DNA of 61,361 bases, taken from ZC4RG19 sp036279475 (GTDB lineage: Bacteria > Actinomycetota > Acidimicrobiia > Acidimicrobiales > VFJN01). The stretch covers positions 1-61,361 of the forward strand of contig DASUJB010000063.1 of NCBI GenBank assembly GCA_036279475.1, read 5' to 3'. A program made the translations under genes and the position numbers. Under the pieces are notes generated by a model. That model did not search any database. It had not been told where the DNA came from and saw only the letters and a list, made by a program, of their open reading frames with translations. Positions within the stretch are counted from its first letter, which is position 1. Every line of letters begins with the position of its first letter. Below, piece by piece: positions 49,806-58,079 of the stretch.

Positions 49806-50804
49806 GTGGGGGTTGGCGCCGCCACCGTGCAGGTGACGGTGCCGGTGGCGGAGGCCGAGCTGGCCGCCGACGCGCTGTGGAGGGCGGGCGCGGCCGCCGT
49901 CGAGGAGCGCGAGGGGCGCCGGGCGGCGGGCCAGGTCGGCGGCCGCACCGTGGTGCTCGTGGCCGGACCACGCGAGGGGGCGACGGTGGCGGCGCTGGTG
50001 GAGGGGACCATCGGCCGCTGGCCCACCGAGGTCGTGCCCGTCGACCTCGGCGCCGCCCTCGACGGCTGGCGCCCTCACGCCCGGGCGGTGACCGTGGGGC
50101 CGATCGTGGTCCGACCGCCGTGGGTGCCACAGCCGGTCCGCCCGGGCACCCGGGCCGACGTCGTGGTCGACCCCGGCCGCTCGTTCGGCACCGGGGTGCA
50201 CGCCTCGACCCGGCTGGCACTGGCGGCGCTGGCCGAGGTGGTGCGAGGGGGCGAGCGGGTGCTCGACCTGGGCTGCGGCAGCGGGGTCCTGGGGCTGACC
50301 GCCCTGCTGCTGGGGTCGGCCAGCGTCGTCGCCGTCGACGTCGACCCGGCCGCGGTCACCGCCACCGTGGCCAACGCCGCCCGCAACGGCGTGGCGGACC
50401 GCCTCGTCGCGCTCCGGGCCGACACGGCCGGCGGGGGGCGGGCGGCCGGCGCCGGGGGGACCGTCCCCCGGCTCGTCGGGGACGGCTCCTGCGACGTCGT
50501 GGCGGCCAACATGCTGCTGCCCGAGCTGGTGGCGGTGGTGCCGATGGCGGCGCGTGCCGTGGCCCCCGGCGGGGTGGTCGTGGCGTCGGGCGTGCTCGAG
50601 GGCCAGGTCGACGCCCTGGCCGCCGCGGCCGCGGCTTCCGGCCTCGCCGTGCGCCCCCCGCTGCCCCGTGGCGACGGCTGGGCGGCGGTCACGTTCGGTT
50701 TGAGTGCAGCCACGCCAGGTCGTCGGATCGGAGTCGGCGGCTCCCGTGCCGCTGGTCACCCTGGCCCGAGCCGGTGGATGCCGCCCTCCTCGGAGAGCAC
50801 GTAG
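49806..50804 (+). CDS. prmA: Ribosomal protein L11 methyltransferase-like protein (PrmA family)
   Basis: The C-terminal half is a PrmA-type SAM methyltransferase: VVDPGRSFGTGVHASTRLAL, VLDLGCGSGVLGLTALLLG, VVAVDVDPAAVTATVANAAR, VVAANMLLPELV and ASGVLEGQVDAL. The N-terminal part (about 1-95) corresponds to the L11-recognition domain but is divergent. The fold should end near GWAAVTF; about 38 further residues follow, and the last 49 bp are antisense to the end of the sugar dehydrogenase gene, so the natural stop may have been lost. It probably belongs to the egtBD transcript. Confidence 0.82.
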   Translation: MGVGAATVQVTVPVAEAELAADALWRAGAAAVEEREGRRAAGQVGGRTVVLVAGPREGATVAALVEGTIGRWPTEVVPVDLGAALDGWRPHARAVTVGPIVVRPPWVPQPVRPGTRADVVVDPGRSFGTGVHASTRLALAALAEVVRGGERVLDLGCGSGVLGLTALLLGSASVVAVDVDPAAVTATVANAARNGVADRLVALRADTAGGGRAAGAGGTVPRLVGDGSCDVVAANMLLPELVAVVPMAARAVAPGGVVVASGVLEGQVDALAAAAAASGLAVRPPLPRGDGWAAVTFGLSAATPGRRIGVGGSRAAGHPGPSRWMPPSSEST

Positions 50805-51929
50805 ACCTCGCCGGCGGCGTCGGTCCCGAAGGAGGTGGCCCCGGGCACGGCCACGTCGAACGTCGCCTCGTCCACGACCTCGCCGCCGCGGGCCCGGACG
50901 GCTCGCAGCTCCCCGCTGCAGTAGTCGGCGAAGAGGTAGGCACCGGCGAGGTCGGGGAGGGCTGCCCCCCGGTAGACCACGCCGCCGGTGATCGAGCACC
51001 GGCCCTCGTCGTGGCTGTACTCGTAGATCGGCAGGACGGCGCCGGGCGGGTTGGTGCCGCCCCGGTAGGGGTGGGTGCCCTCCATCTCGCTCCAGCCGAG
51101 GTTGGCGCCCCGGCCGGCGCCGTCGGCGGCCGGCAGCAGGTCGATCTCCTCCCAGTCGTCCTGGCCCACGTCGGCCACCCACAGGTCTCCGGTGCGGGCG
51201 TCGAAGGTGATCCGCCACGGGTTGCGGACGCCGTAGAGCCAGACCTCGGGGGCGCCGCCGGTGCCGTCGGCGAAGGGGTTGTCGGCGGGGGCGCGGGCGC
51301 CGGGCGCGGCCGTCGGATCGAGGCGGAGCACCTTGCCCAGCAGCGTCCCGGTGTCCTGCCCGTTCCCCTGCGGGTCGCCGGCGCCGCCGCCGTCGCCCAG
51401 CGCCACGTACAGGCGGCCGTCCGGCCCGAGCTCGACGTCGCCGCCGTTGTGGTTGTCGTACGGCTGGTCGACGGCCAGGACCACCCGGCGTGCGCCGGCG
51501 TCGACGGCGTCGCCGGCCACGGGATAGGCGGCGACCCGGGTGTCCCCGCCGGGCGCCAGGCTGGAGCTGACGTACAGGGTGGCGCCGTCCGGTGAGAGCT
51601 CGATGTCGAGCAGGCCCTGCTCCGAGCGCGTGACCACCTCGTCGCTGATGTCGAGCACGGGGTCGCTCAGGTCGCCGTCGGGCGTCATGGTCCGGACCCG
51701 CCCCGCCCGCTCGGCGACGTACAGCACGTCGCTGCCGGCGCGGCCGGTCAGCGCCGTCGGACGGTCGGCCTCGGCCACCTCGGTGAGGGCCACGCCGACG
51801 TCCTCGAGCGGCGGCCGGGTGGTGCCGCCCGACGGCGTGGGAGGCGGTCGCTCCTCCGCCGTCGCTCCCCCCGCACGCCGCGACCACGCCCACCAAGCAA
51901 CCCAGCGCCAGCGGCAGCGCACGTCGCAT
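50756..51929 (-). pseudogene. PQQ-type sugar dehydrogenase lipoprotein, frameshifted near the N-terminus
   Basis: The start frame encodes a lipoprotein signal (MRRALPLALGCLVGVVAAC, Cys19). Right after it, a run of six C on the plus strand (51867-51872) shifts the frame; with five, the signal reads on into ATAEERPPPTPSGGTTRPP and the mature enzyme. The beta-propeller has LTGRAGSDVLYVAERAGRVR, EQGLLDIELSPD, DNHNGGDVELGPDGRLYVAL, WLYGVRNPWRITFD and LFADYCSGELRAV, as in soluble glucose/sorbosone dehydrogenases. A TAGCGT 7 nt before the ATG supports that start. The shift may be decay, a phase-variable tract or a sequencing error. Confidence 0.8.
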
Positions 51930-51936
51930 GGTGGCG

Positions 51937-51942
51937 ACGCTA
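51937..51942 (-). promoter_or_regulatory. -10 element of the sugar dehydrogenase gene
   Basis: TAGCGT on the minus strand is 7 nt before the ATG of the signal-peptide frame, showing that frame is the genuine beginning. Confidence 0.45.
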
Positions 51943-52836
51943 GTGGCGGGGCGACGCGGGGCGCCGGCCGGGCGCGCCGGCCCGGTCGCGCAACCGGCGG
52001 ATCAGCCCCTCCTGGGCCACCGTGGCCACCAGGGCACCGGTGCGGGTGAACACCAGGCCCCGCGACAGGCCCCGGCCACCGGAGGCGTTCGGGCTGTCCT
52101 GGGCGTAGAGCAACCAGTCGTCGGCCCGGAACAGCCGGTGGAACCACATGGCGTGGTCGAGGCTGGCCAGGAACAGCGTGGGGTCGAACCACGTGCCGCC
52201 GTGGGGCCGGGTGGACGTGTCGAGCAGGGTCATGTCGGAGGCGTAGGTCAGCACGATCGTGTGCAGGATCGGGTCGTCCGGCAGCTGGCCGTCGGCCCGG
52301 AGCCACACGTTTTGGGACGGCTCGGCGCTGCGCGTGCCGCCCGGCGTCAGGGGTTCCACGTGGCGGACGTCGATGGGCCGACGGTGCTCCATCCAGGGCC
52401 CCGGGTCGACGCCTGCCGCCGCCAACCGCTCGCGCATGGTCGGCAGCGCCTCGGGAGGCGGCACGACCGGCATGGGAGCAGCGTGGTCGAAGCCCTCCTC
52501 GGGGACCTGGAAGCTGGCGGCCAGGTTGAAGATCACGCGGCCGTGCTGGACGGCCATCACCCGGCGGGTGGCGAACGAGCCGCCGTCGTGCAGGCGCTCG
52601 ACCTCGTAGAGCACCGGGACCTTGGGATCGCCTCCCCGCATGAAGTAGGCGTGCAGGGAGTGGACCCGGCGGTCGCCCTCGACGGTCCGGGCCGCTGCCA
52701 CGAGGGCCTGGCCCGCCACCTGGCCGCCGAAGATCCGCTGGCGGTCGTCGTCGGGCGAGCTGCCCCGGAAGATGTTGACCTCGATCGGCTCCAGGTCGAG
52801 CACCTTGACGAGGGCATCCACGGCGTCCTGCGGCAC
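51940..52836 (-). CDS. tesB: Acyl-CoA thioesterase II (TesB)
   Basis: The 298-residue double-hotdog thioesterase hydrolyses medium- and long-chain acyl-CoA. It has LDLEPIEVNIFRGSSPDDDR, RIFGGQVAGQALVAA, SLHAYFMRGGDP, VERLHDGGSFATRRV, and the second hotdog with SLDHAMWFHRLFRADDWLL and GRGLSRGLVFTRTGALVATV, in which the Asp, Thr/Ser and Gln of the active site are present (QEGLIR). GTG 52836 is chosen because TACCGT ends 7 nt upstream; GTG 52860 is possible. Confidence 0.9.
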   Translation of the reverse strand: MPQDAVDALVKVLDLEPIEVNIFRGSSPDDDRQRIFGGQVAGQALVAAARTVEGDRRVHSLHAYFMRGGDPKVPVLYEVERLHDGGSFATRRVMAVQHGRVIFNLAASFQVPEEGFDHAAPMPVVPPPEALPTMRERLAAAGVDPGPWMEHRRPIDVRHVEPLTPGGTRSAEPSQNVWLRADGQLPDDPILHTIVLTYASDMTLLDTSTRPHGGTWFDPTLFLASLDHAMWFHRLFRADDWLLYAQDSPNASGGRGLSRGLVFTRTGALVATVAQEGLIRRLRDRAGAPGRRPASPRH

Positions 52837-52843
52837 GGCGGGA

Positions 52844-52849
52844 ACGGTA
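52844..52849 (-). promoter_or_regulatory. -10 element of tesB
   Basis: TACCGT on the minus strand is 7 nt before GTG 52836. Confidence 0.4.
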
Positions 52850-52869
52850 GCGGCGGGCACGGCGGCCGC

Positions 52870-52875
52870 TAGCTT
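52870..52875 (+). promoter_or_regulatory. -10 element of the GH1 gene
   Basis: TAGCTT is 8 nt before the GTG at 52884. It is divergent from the tesB promoter 20 bp away. Confidence 0.45.
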
Positions 52876-52883
52876 CGACGGTC

Positions 52884-54098
52884 GTGACGCGAGGCACCGC
52901 CACCGGCCGCCGCTTCCCCGACGGCTTCCTGTGGGGCACCGCCACGGCCGCCCACCAGGTGGAGGGGGGCAACTGGAACAACGACTGGTGGGCGTGGGAG
53001 CACGCCGCCGGCAGCCCGTGCACCGAGCCCTCGGGCGACGCCTGCGACTCGTGGGACCGCTGGGAGGAGGACGTCGCCCTCGTCGCCGACCTCGGCGTGG
53101 GCACCTACCGCTTCTCGGTCGAGTGGAGCCGCGTCGAGCCCGAGCGGGGCGAGTGGTCGTGGGCCGCCGTCGACCACTACCGCCGGCTGTGCCGGGCCCT
53201 GCGGGCCCGGGGCGTCGAGCCCACCGTGACGTTCCACCACTTCACCACCCCGCGCTGGGTGGTGGCCGACGGCGGGTGGGAGGACCCCGCCACCGCCGAC
53301 CGCTTCGCGGCGTTCTGCGGTCGCCTGGCCGGTGAGCTGGGCGGGGCGCTGGCCCGGGCCTGCACCATCAACGAGCCCAACATCCTGGCCACGGTCGGCT
53401 GGCTGCTGGGGCTCTTCCCTCCCGGCAGGACCGACCCCGACCTGCGCCGGCGGGTCGAGGACGTGCTGGTCGACGCCCATCGCAAGGCGGCGGAGGCCAT
53501 CCGGGGGGCCGCGCCCGACGTGCCCGTGGGGCTCACGCTGTCGATGACCGACTACGTGGCGGTCCCCGGCGGCGAGGAGCGGGCCGCCCGCCTGCGCGCC
53601 GAGATGGAGGACGTCTTCCTCGACGCCACCGACGGCGACGACTTCCTCGGCGTCCAGGCCTACTCCCGGACCCGCGTCGGCCCCGAGGGCATCCTCGGAC
53701 CCCAGGCGGGCGTCCCGGTGCTGGAGATGGGCTACGAGTCGTGGCCCTCCAGCGTCGGTTCCTGCCTGCGGTCGGCCTGGGAGCGCACGGGTGGTCGGCT
53801 GCCGCTCCTGGTGACGGAGAACGGGATCGGCACGAGCGACGACGACCAGCGGATCGCCTACGTGCACGCCGCCCTGGAAGGCGTGCTGGGGGCTCTGGCC
53901 GCCGGTGTGGACGTCCGGGGGTACACCTACTGGTCGCTGCTCGACAACTTCGAGTGGGCGTACGGCTATCGCCCCCGGTTCGGCCTGGTCGCGGTGGACC
54001 GCGCCTCCTTCGAGCGCACGGCCAAGCCCAGCGCCGCCTGGTACGCGTCGGTGGTGCGGTCCAACGCGCTGGTGCCGCCGCCTCCGCCCCCGGGCTGA
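52884..54098 (+). CDS. Family 1 glycoside hydrolase (beta-glucosidase-like)
   Basis: The 404-residue TIM-barrel enzyme has FPDGFLWGTATAAHQVEGGN, FSVEWSRVEPERGEW, PTVTFHHFTTPRW, the acid/base Glu164 in CTINEPNILAT, and the nucleophile Glu312 in LLVTENGIGT, followed by YTYWSLLDNFEWAYGY. It is shorter than most GH1 enzymes (about 440-470). No signal peptide is present, so it acts in the cytoplasm on an imported or internal glycoside. Aglycone specificity is unknown. Confidence 0.92.
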   Translation: MTRGTATGRRFPDGFLWGTATAAHQVEGGNWNNDWWAWEHAAGSPCTEPSGDACDSWDRWEEDVALVADLGVGTYRFSVEWSRVEPERGEWSWAAVDHYRRLCRALRARGVEPTVTFHHFTTPRWVVADGGWEDPATADRFAAFCGRLAGELGGALARACTINEPNILATVGWLLGLFPPGRTDPDLRRRVEDVLVDAHRKAAEAIRGAAPDVPVGLTLSMTDYVAVPGGEERAARLRAEMEDVFLDATDGDDFLGVQAYSRTRVGPEGILGPQAGVPVLEMGYESWPSSVGSCLRSAWERTGGRLPLLVTENGIGTSDDDQRIAYVHAALEGVLGALAAGVDVRGYTYWSLLDNFEWAYGYRPRFGLVAVDRASFERTAKPSAAWYASVVRSNALVPPPPPPG

Positions 54099-54172
54099 GC
54101 CCGTCCCACGACGGTGGCGACGACCCCCGCCCCCGTCGGCGGGAGCGGGATGGTGCGGTGGGGGTCGGACCG

Positions 54173-54178
54173 GTACGG
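54173..54178 (+). promoter_or_regulatory. -10 element of the Methyltransf_24 gene
   Basis: TACGGT is 9 nt before the GTG at 54188. Confidence 0.4.
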
Positions 54179-54187
54179 TCGCCGGAC

Positions 54188-54820
54188 GTGACGATCGACC
54201 CCACGCTCCGCAAGGCGGCCGAGGCCGCCCGCGGCTTCATGCCGAGCGACGAGGGCCTGGCCCTCTACGAGGCGGCCGCCACGCTGGGAGGGGACGTGCC
54301 GGGGCCCCTGCTCGAGGTGGGCAGCTACTGCGGCAAGTCGACCATCTACCTGGGTGCGGGAGCGGCCGAGCAGGGTCGCCTGGTCTTCGCCGTCGACCAC
54401 CACCGTGGGTCGGAGGAGAACCAGCCGGGCTGGGAGTGGCACGAGCCGGATCTGGTCGACCCGGCCGTCGGGAAGATCGACACGCTGCCCGCCTTCCGGC
54501 GGACGATCCACGATGCCGGGCTCGAGGGCACGGTCGTGGCCGTGGTGGGGCAGTCGCCCGCCGTCGCCCGGTCGTGGGCCACGCCGCTGTCCCTGCTGTT
54601 CATCGACGGCGGTCACGGCACCGAGCCCGCCCGGTGGGACTACGAGCTGTGGACCCCCCTCGTCGCCCCGGGCGGCACGCTGGCCATCCACGACGTCTTC
54701 CTCGACCCCGCCGATGGCGGCCGCCCCCCCTACGAGCAGATCTACCGGCCGGCGCTGGCCTCGGGCCGGTTCGCCGAGGTGCGCGCCGTCGGCTCGCTGC
54801 GGCTCCTCCGCCGGGTCTGA
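54188..54820 (+). CDS. Class I SAM-dependent methyltransferase (Methyltransf_24 type)
   Basis: The 210-residue protein has the SAM site PLLEVGSYCGKSTIYLG, LVFAVDHHRGSEENQPGWEW, LSLLFIDGGHGTEPARWDYE and TLAIHDVFLDPADGG. It resembles methyltransferases associated with glycan or lipid tailoring. It converges on three minus-strand genes (toroid protein, methyltransferase, GT4), with 29 bp between stops, and may belong to the same pathway. Substrate unknown. Confidence 0.82.
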   Translation: MTIDPTLRKAAEAARGFMPSDEGLALYEAAATLGGDVPGPLLEVGSYCGKSTIYLGAGAAEQGRLVFAVDHHRGSEENQPGWEWHEPDLVDPAVGKIDTLPAFRRTIHDAGLEGTVVAVVGQSPAVARSWATPLSLLFIDGGHGTEPARWDYELWTPLVAPGGTLAIHDVFLDPADGGRPPYEQIYRPALASGRFAEVRAVGSLRLLRRV

Positions 54821-54849
54821 CCCCGGGTCCGGTCGGGGACGTCTGACCC

Positions 54850-55920
54850 TCAGTCCCGGTCGGGGACGGACGGGTCGGTGTCGATCACCTCCGGCAGCAG
54901 CTCGTCGTGGCTGGTGAACAGGCCGCGGGCGGGGGAGCCGGCCGGACCGGCGAGAGCGTCGGCGGCCAGGACCACCGCCGAGGCGGTGTAGGTCGACCGC
55001 TCACCGGTGGGGAACCGGTTCTCGTCGGGGAACACCGTGCCGGTCCAGTAGCGGCCGTCCTCGGTGCGGTAGCGCTGGGCCCAGGCGAAGAGGTCGGCGG
55101 CGAGGCGCTGGTTGCCCACCGCCAGGTTGGCCAGGGCGTACTCGCAGGTCTCGGCAACGGTCACCCACGGGCGGTCGGACACGCAACGCACGCCGCATCC
55201 CTCCATCACGAAGGCGTCGTGCCGCTCGGCCAGCCGCTCCCGCCCGGCGTCTCCCACGACCACGCCCGTCAGGACGGGGTAGTACCAGTCCATCGCCCAC
55301 CGGTGCTTGGGGGAGAAGGCGTGGGGGACGTGGCGGACGACGTCGGCCAGCCGCGCCGCCGACAGCTCCCAGTCGGGTCGCTCGTGACCGAGGAGCTCGG
55401 CCAGGGCGATGGCGCAGCGCAGGCTGAGGCAGATCGACGACGACCCGGTGAGGAGGGCGAACGACCACGGGGTGCCGTCGGCATGGCGGGCCCAGAGGAT
55501 CTCGCCCCGTGCCGTCTGCAGGTCGAGCACCCAGTCGACGGCCCTCTGCACCACGGGCCACATCGCCTCGGCGAAGCCCCGGTCACCCGTGCACAGCCAC
55601 CGGTGCCACGCGCCGGTAGCCACGTAGGCGATCACGTTGGCGTCGAGCTTGTCCTGCTCCACGCGGTCGGCCAGGTAGTACTGGTGCCACGAGCCGTCGG
55701 GCCGCTGCCTGTCGACCAGCCACTGGAAGGCCCGGTCAGCCTCGGCGTGGCGGTCGCCCAGCGTCAGGGCCATGGCCGCCTCGACGTGGTTCCACGGATC
55801 GGCGTGCCCGCCGGGGAACCAGGGGATCATGCCCGACGGGAGCTGCCAGGCGGCGATGGCGTCGACGGTCTCGTGCAGCTGCGCCGCGGTGACGGCGCCC
55901 GGCACGTCGGCGAGGGTCAT
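54850..55920 (-). CDS. Alpha/alpha-toroid (prenyltransferase/squalene-cyclase-like or GH15-like) protein
   Basis: The 356-residue protein is built of helical-barrel repeats: IAAWQLPSGMIPWFPGGHAD, PWNHVEAAMALTLGD, a QW-like motif in DRQRPDGSWHQYYLAD, and TVAETCEYALANLAVGNQ. Such proteins are often labelled prenyltransferase, but the segments IPWFPGGHADPW and FPDENRFPTGE look more like carbohydrate-active toroids. No catalytic assignment is possible. It overlaps the upstream methyltransferase gene by 4 bp and is part of a GT4-methyltransferase-toroid operon. Confidence 0.72.
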   Translation of the reverse strand: MTLADVPGAVTAAQLHETVDAIAAWQLPSGMIPWFPGGHADPWNHVEAAMALTLGDRHAEADRAFQWLVDRQRPDGSWHQYYLADRVEQDKLDANVIAYVATGAWHRWLCTGDRGFAEAMWPVVQRAVDWVLDLQTARGEILWARHADGTPWSFALLTGSSSICLSLRCAIALAELLGHERPDWELSAARLADVVRHVPHAFSPKHRWAMDWYYPVLTGVVVGDAGRERLAERHDAFVMEGCGVRCVSDRPWVTVAETCEYALANLAVGNQRLAADLFAWAQRYRTEDGRYWTGTVFPDENRFPTGERSTYTASAVVLAADALAGPAGSPARGLFTSHDELLPEVIDTDPSVPDRD

Positions 55921-56657
55921 GCCCCCGCCTCCTCGGGCTTGCGGGCGTAGACGACGAGGCTCTTGCCGATCAGCGGGGTGAGCACCCGGTCGGCGGCCCG
56001 GGTGAACCGGGACCAGGGCCGGGCACCCCCGATGTCCCAGCACAGGACCTGGTGGTAGGCCCGGACGAGGGGGTGGCCGTCGTCGGTGGGACCGACCGCG
56101 CACTTCAACCACCAGTAGGGCGAGTGGAGGCCGTGCTCCTTGTGGCGGGCGTACGGCCGGGCACCGGCGATGCCAAGCTTGTTCTGCAGCTCGGCCCGCG
56201 TGTAGATGCGCACGTGGCCCCCGGGCACGAACGGCGCGTGGTACTCGTCGGTGATGGCCCACGAGATGCGCTCGGGCAGGAAGGACGGCACCGTGGCGGC
56301 GATGGTGCCGCCGGGGCGCAGGACCCGGACCAGCTCGCGGAGGGCGGTCATGTCGTCGTCGACGTGCTCGAGCACCTCGGCGGCGATGATGCGGTCGAAG
56401 GTGCCGTCGGGGAACGGCAGCCGGGTGGCGTCGCCCCGCGTGGTGGCGCTGCGAGCGGCGCCGGGGAGCTCCCCGGCGGCCGCCATGGCCGCCGCCATGG
56501 CGGCGACGTCCTTGAGCTCGGCCTCGTCGTAGTCGAGGGCGGTGACGACCGCGCCCCGGCGAAGGGCCTCGAAGGCGTGGCGGCCGGCACCGCACCCGAG
56601 GTCGAGCAGCCGATCGCCGGCCCGAAGGCCCAGGGTTCCGTAGTCGACGGTGAGCAT
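55917..56657 (-). CDS. Class I SAM-dependent methyltransferase
   Basis: The 246-residue enzyme has the SAM motif LLDLGCGAGRHAFEALRRG, VTALDYDEAELKDV, DATRLPFPDGTFDRIIAAEV and RVLRPGGTIAATVPSFLP. The C-terminal half (ERISWAITDEYHAPFVPGGH, SPYWWLKCAVG) is specific to this subfamily. It starts on the base where the GT4 gene ends and overlaps the toroid gene by 4 bp, so the three are translated together. Acceptor unknown; a glycan or glycolipid is likely from context. Confidence 0.83.
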   Translation of the reverse strand: MLTVDYGTLGLRAGDRLLDLGCGAGRHAFEALRRGAVVTALDYDEAELKDVAAMAAAMAAAGELPGAARSATTRGDATRLPFPDGTFDRIIAAEVLEHVDDDMTALRELVRVLRPGGTIAATVPSFLPERISWAITDEYHAPFVPGGHVRIYTRAELQNKLGIAGARPYARHKEHGLHSPYWWLKCAVGPTDDGHPLVRAYHQVLCWDIGGARPWSRFTRAADRVLTPLIGKSLVVYARKPEEAGA

Positions 56658-57943
56658 CAGCGCCGGACGTCCACGCGCTCGTGCTCGGCGAGGCGGAGGC
56701 GGTACTGCTCCACCGTGCGGGCCGCCGTCTGCTTCCACGACCACTGGTCGACGACCCGTTGGCGACCGGCGGCGCCGACGGTGGACCGCAGGTCGTCGCG
56801 CTCGAGGGCCTGGCGCAGGGTGACGGCGAGGGCGTCGCTGTTCCCGGGCTCGACCACGAGGGCCGTCTCGCCGTCGGTGCCCACCACCTCGGGCAGGGCT
56901 CCCCCCGAGGTGGCCACCAGGGGCGTGCCGCACGCCATCGCCTCGATGGCGGGGAGGGAGAAGCCCTCGTAGAGCGACGGCACCACGGCGACCTGGGCCT
57001 CGGCGTACAGCTCGATGATCCGGGCGTCGGGCACGCCGGCCACGAACGTGACGTGGTCCTCCAGGCCCAGCTCCCGGATGGTGGCGTCGGAGCGCCCGCC
57101 CGGCTTGCGCCTGCCGATGACCACCAGGTGGGCGTCGTCGCGCTCCACGCGCAGCTTGGCCAGGGCTTCGAGCAGGTAGCGGAGGCCCTTCATCGTCACG
57201 TCGGCGCTGGCGGTGGTGAGCAGCCGCCCGGGGACCGGGCGCACGTGGGGCAGGGGGCGGAACAGGTCGACGTCGACGCCGACCGGGACGACGGCCATGC
57301 GGTTGGGATCGACCCGGTGGTCGTGGGCGATGTCGTTGAACGAGTTCTCGGACACCGTGATGATCCGGGCCAGGCGGGACGCCACGCGGGTCTGCATGGC
57401 GGTGAACGAGTACCACCGGTGCAGGGTCAGCCGCTCGTACCAACCGGTGGCATGCTCGATCTCGAGCCGGCGGTCGACGGTGATGGGGTGGTGGACCGTG
57501 CTGATGACGGGCAGGCCGGCCCTCTCGAGGGCCAGGAGCCCGTAGCCCAGGCTCTGGTTGTCGTGGACGAGGTCGAAGTCGGCCGTGCGCCGGCGCAGGT
57601 GGCGCCAGGCTCGCAGGCTGAAGGCCAGGGGCTCGGGGAACTGGCCGAACGAGAAGGAGGTGACCTCGGCCAGGTCGGTCCAGTCCTTGAGCTCCCACAG
57701 GCCCGGCATGCGCATGGGGAAGTGGTCGTTGTAGATGTCCAGGCTCGGCAGCTCGACCAGCGGGACCCGGGGGTCCAGCTCGGGGTAGGGCTGGCCGCCC
57801 AGCACCTCGACCCGGTGGCCCTGGTCGACGAGGGCCTTGGCCAGGTGGCGCACGTACACGCCTTGGCCACCGACGTGGGGCTTGCCCCGGTAGGCCAGCA
57901 GCGCGATGCGCAGAGGGGCATCCTCGGCGTGCATTTCCCGCAA
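56657..57943 (-). CDS. Family 4 glycosyltransferase
   Basis: The 428-residue GT-B enzyme has an N-terminal acceptor domain (LLAYRGKPHVGGQGVYVRHL, VHDNQSLGYGLLAL, STVHHPITVDRRLE) and the GT4 donor domain (VVPVGVDVDLFRP, TTASADVTMKGLRYLLEAL, VPSLYEGFSLPAIEAMACG with the E-x7-E motif, ALVVEPGNSDALA). Retaining transfer from a nucleotide sugar is expected. MHAEDAP (57934) is an alternative start. It is the first gene of the operon; a TGACCG palindrome lies in its leader. Confidence 0.87.
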   Translation of the reverse strand: MREMHAEDAPLRIALLAYRGKPHVGGQGVYVRHLAKALVDQGHRVEVLGGQPYPELDPRVPLVELPSLDIYNDHFPMRMPGLWELKDWTDLAEVTSFSFGQFPEPLAFSLRAWRHLRRRTADFDLVHDNQSLGYGLLALERAGLPVISTVHHPITVDRRLEIEHATGWYERLTLHRWYSFTAMQTRVASRLARIITVSENSFNDIAHDHRVDPNRMAVVPVGVDVDLFRPLPHVRPVPGRLLTTASADVTMKGLRYLLEALAKLRVERDDAHLVVIGRRKPGGRSDATIRELGLEDHVTFVAGVPDARIIELYAEAQVAVVPSLYEGFSLPAIEAMACGTPLVATSGGALPEVVGTDGETALVVEPGNSDALAVTLRQALERDDLRSTVGAAGRQRVVDQWSWKQTAARTVEQYRLRLAEHERVDVRR

Positions 57944-57957
57944 CCTTTCCGTCCAGC

Positions 57958-57971
57958 TGACCGCGCGGTCA
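57958..57971. promoter_or_regulatory. 14-bp palindrome upstream of the GT4 operon
   Basis: TGACCG and CGGTCA form a perfect palindrome around CG, 14 bp before the GT4 start. This form (TGACCG half sites) is typical of TetR-family operators. A TAGATT -10-like element lies further upstream on the minus strand (58036-58041), so the palindrome is in the leader. Confidence 0.5.
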
Positions 57972-58035
57972 ACACCCCGTGGACCGCGTGCTCTCCTCGG
58001 GCGGGGCGGCGGGGCGTCCCCGCGCGTGGGGCGAC

Positions 58036-58041
58036 AATCTA
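58036..58041 (-). promoter_or_regulatory. -10-like element upstream of the GT4 operon
   Basis: TAGATT on the minus strand lies about 93 nt before the GT4 start in a 136-bp gap. It implies a leader that contains the TGACCG palindrome. Confidence 0.3.
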
Positions 58042-58079
58042 GCGCCCCGGGGAGCGCCGACCGGCACGGGGCCGGGAGC

